Assembly (NCBI GenBank): GCA_015487405.1
Contig: WFPV01000209.1
Coordinates: 1-12,349, forward strand
Length of the DNA stretch: 12,349 bases
Direction: 5' to 3'
Source: Aquifex sp.
Lineage (GTDB): Bacteria > Aquificota > Aquificia > Aquificales > Aquificaceae
In this document: positions 12,035 through 12,349 of the stretch, piece by piece
Layout of the letters: the number at the start of each line of letters is the position of its first letter
How positions within the stretch are numbered: the first letter of the stretch is position 1
The notes under the pieces: model-generated
What the model was told of the DNA's origin: nothing
The model's database searches: none
The model's input: only the letters and a program-made list of their open reading frames with translations
Translations under genes and position numbers: made by a program

Positions 12035-12349
12035 GGAAAAGCTTGGCTACACCTTTAAGGACAAATCACTCCTTGAGAGAGCTGTAACTCACATCTCTTA
12101 CGATAAAAAGAATCACTACGAAACCTTAGAGTTCCTTGGTGATTCCCTCGTTAACTTCTTTATCGTGGACCTTCTCGTAGAACATTACCCCAAAAAGAGG
12201 GAAGGATTCCTTTCCCCTTTGAAGGCTTACCTCATAAGCGAAGAGTTCTTTAACATCTTGGCGGAAAAACTCAACTTAAGAAAATTCATAAGAATAAAGA
12301 GAGGAAAAGTGAACGAGACCATAATAGGGGACGTCTTTGAGGCTCTCTG
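12018..12349 (+). CDS. rnc: Ribonuclease III, N-terminal part (3' end outside window)
   Basis: Double-strand-specific endoribonuclease used in rRNA and mRNA processing. About 110 residues are in the window, all from the catalytic domain. The signature ETLEFLGDSLVNFF, with the metal-binding Glu and Asp, and the second catalytic patch NETIIGDVFEAL at the window edge are both present, as are GYTFKDKSLLERAVTH and KREGFLSPLKAYLISEEFF. The double-stranded-RNA-binding domain lies beyond the edge. ATG 12018 is one start; TTG at 12012 gives MKMLKEL, which resembles the MKMLEQL start I recall for the Aquifex enzyme and may be the true one. The gene begins inside the end of glyQ. The frame is open to the last base. 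Confidence 0.95.
   Translation, partial: MLKELEEKLGYTFKDKSLLERAVTHISYDKKNHYETLEFLGDSLVNFFIVDLLVEHYPKKREGFLSPLKAYLISEEFFNILAEKLNLRKFIRIKRGKVNETIIGDVFEAL

Overview
The window reads as a piece of chromosome from a hyperthermophilic bacterium of the Aquifex group. This rests on the C-terminus of a reverse gyrase at the left edge and on Dxs, SpeD, GlyQ and RNase III proteins that look very close to those I remember from Aquifex aeolicus. Gene packing is extreme: most neighbours overlap or are 0-15 nt apart, coding is rich in Lys/Glu, and AGG/AGA serve as Arg codons. The species assignment is inference; no database was consulted.

Layout. (1) Positions 3-2624, + strand: reverse gyrase C-terminus, a small four-helix membrane protein (DUF2231-like) and dxs, the first enzyme of the MEP isoprenoid pathway. 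(2) Positions 9485 down to 2621, - strand: a nearly gapless run of eleven genes, rsmD - coaD - secreted protein - ogg - dksA/traR-like - gatA - eamA - copZ-like - prfB - HEPN - MNT. It mixes translation (rsmD, gatA, prfB), CoA synthesis, oxidative DNA repair, stringent-type regulation, transport and copper handling, and ends in a HEPN/MNT toxin-antitoxin pair. The last gene meets dxs tail to tail, sharing the four bases TTAA. (3) Positions 9486-10873, + strand: a short upstream reading frame with a strong ribosome binding site, then speD (polyamine synthesis), then an AT-rich unrecognised gene, then a decayed reading frame coupled to it that is broken by three in-frame TAG codons. (4) Positions 10874-11163: a short gene-poor stretch and a 50-residue ribbon-helix-helix-like gene on the - strand. 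(5) Positions 11177-12349, + strand: glyQ and the first part of rnc, overlapping by 17 nt.

Most of the window is housekeeping. The points that deserve a second look are: a frameshift that cuts off the last helix of the HEPN protein; the small reading frame overlapping the speD start; the decayed gene with three amber codons and no other internal stops; the unannotated micro-gene before glyQ; and a recurring arrangement in which genes lacking a Shine-Dalgarno sequence carry a -10-like hexamer only 7-9 nt before the start codon, as expected for leaderless mRNAs. I found no CRISPR array, tRNA, rRNA, insertion sequence or convincing intrinsic terminator.
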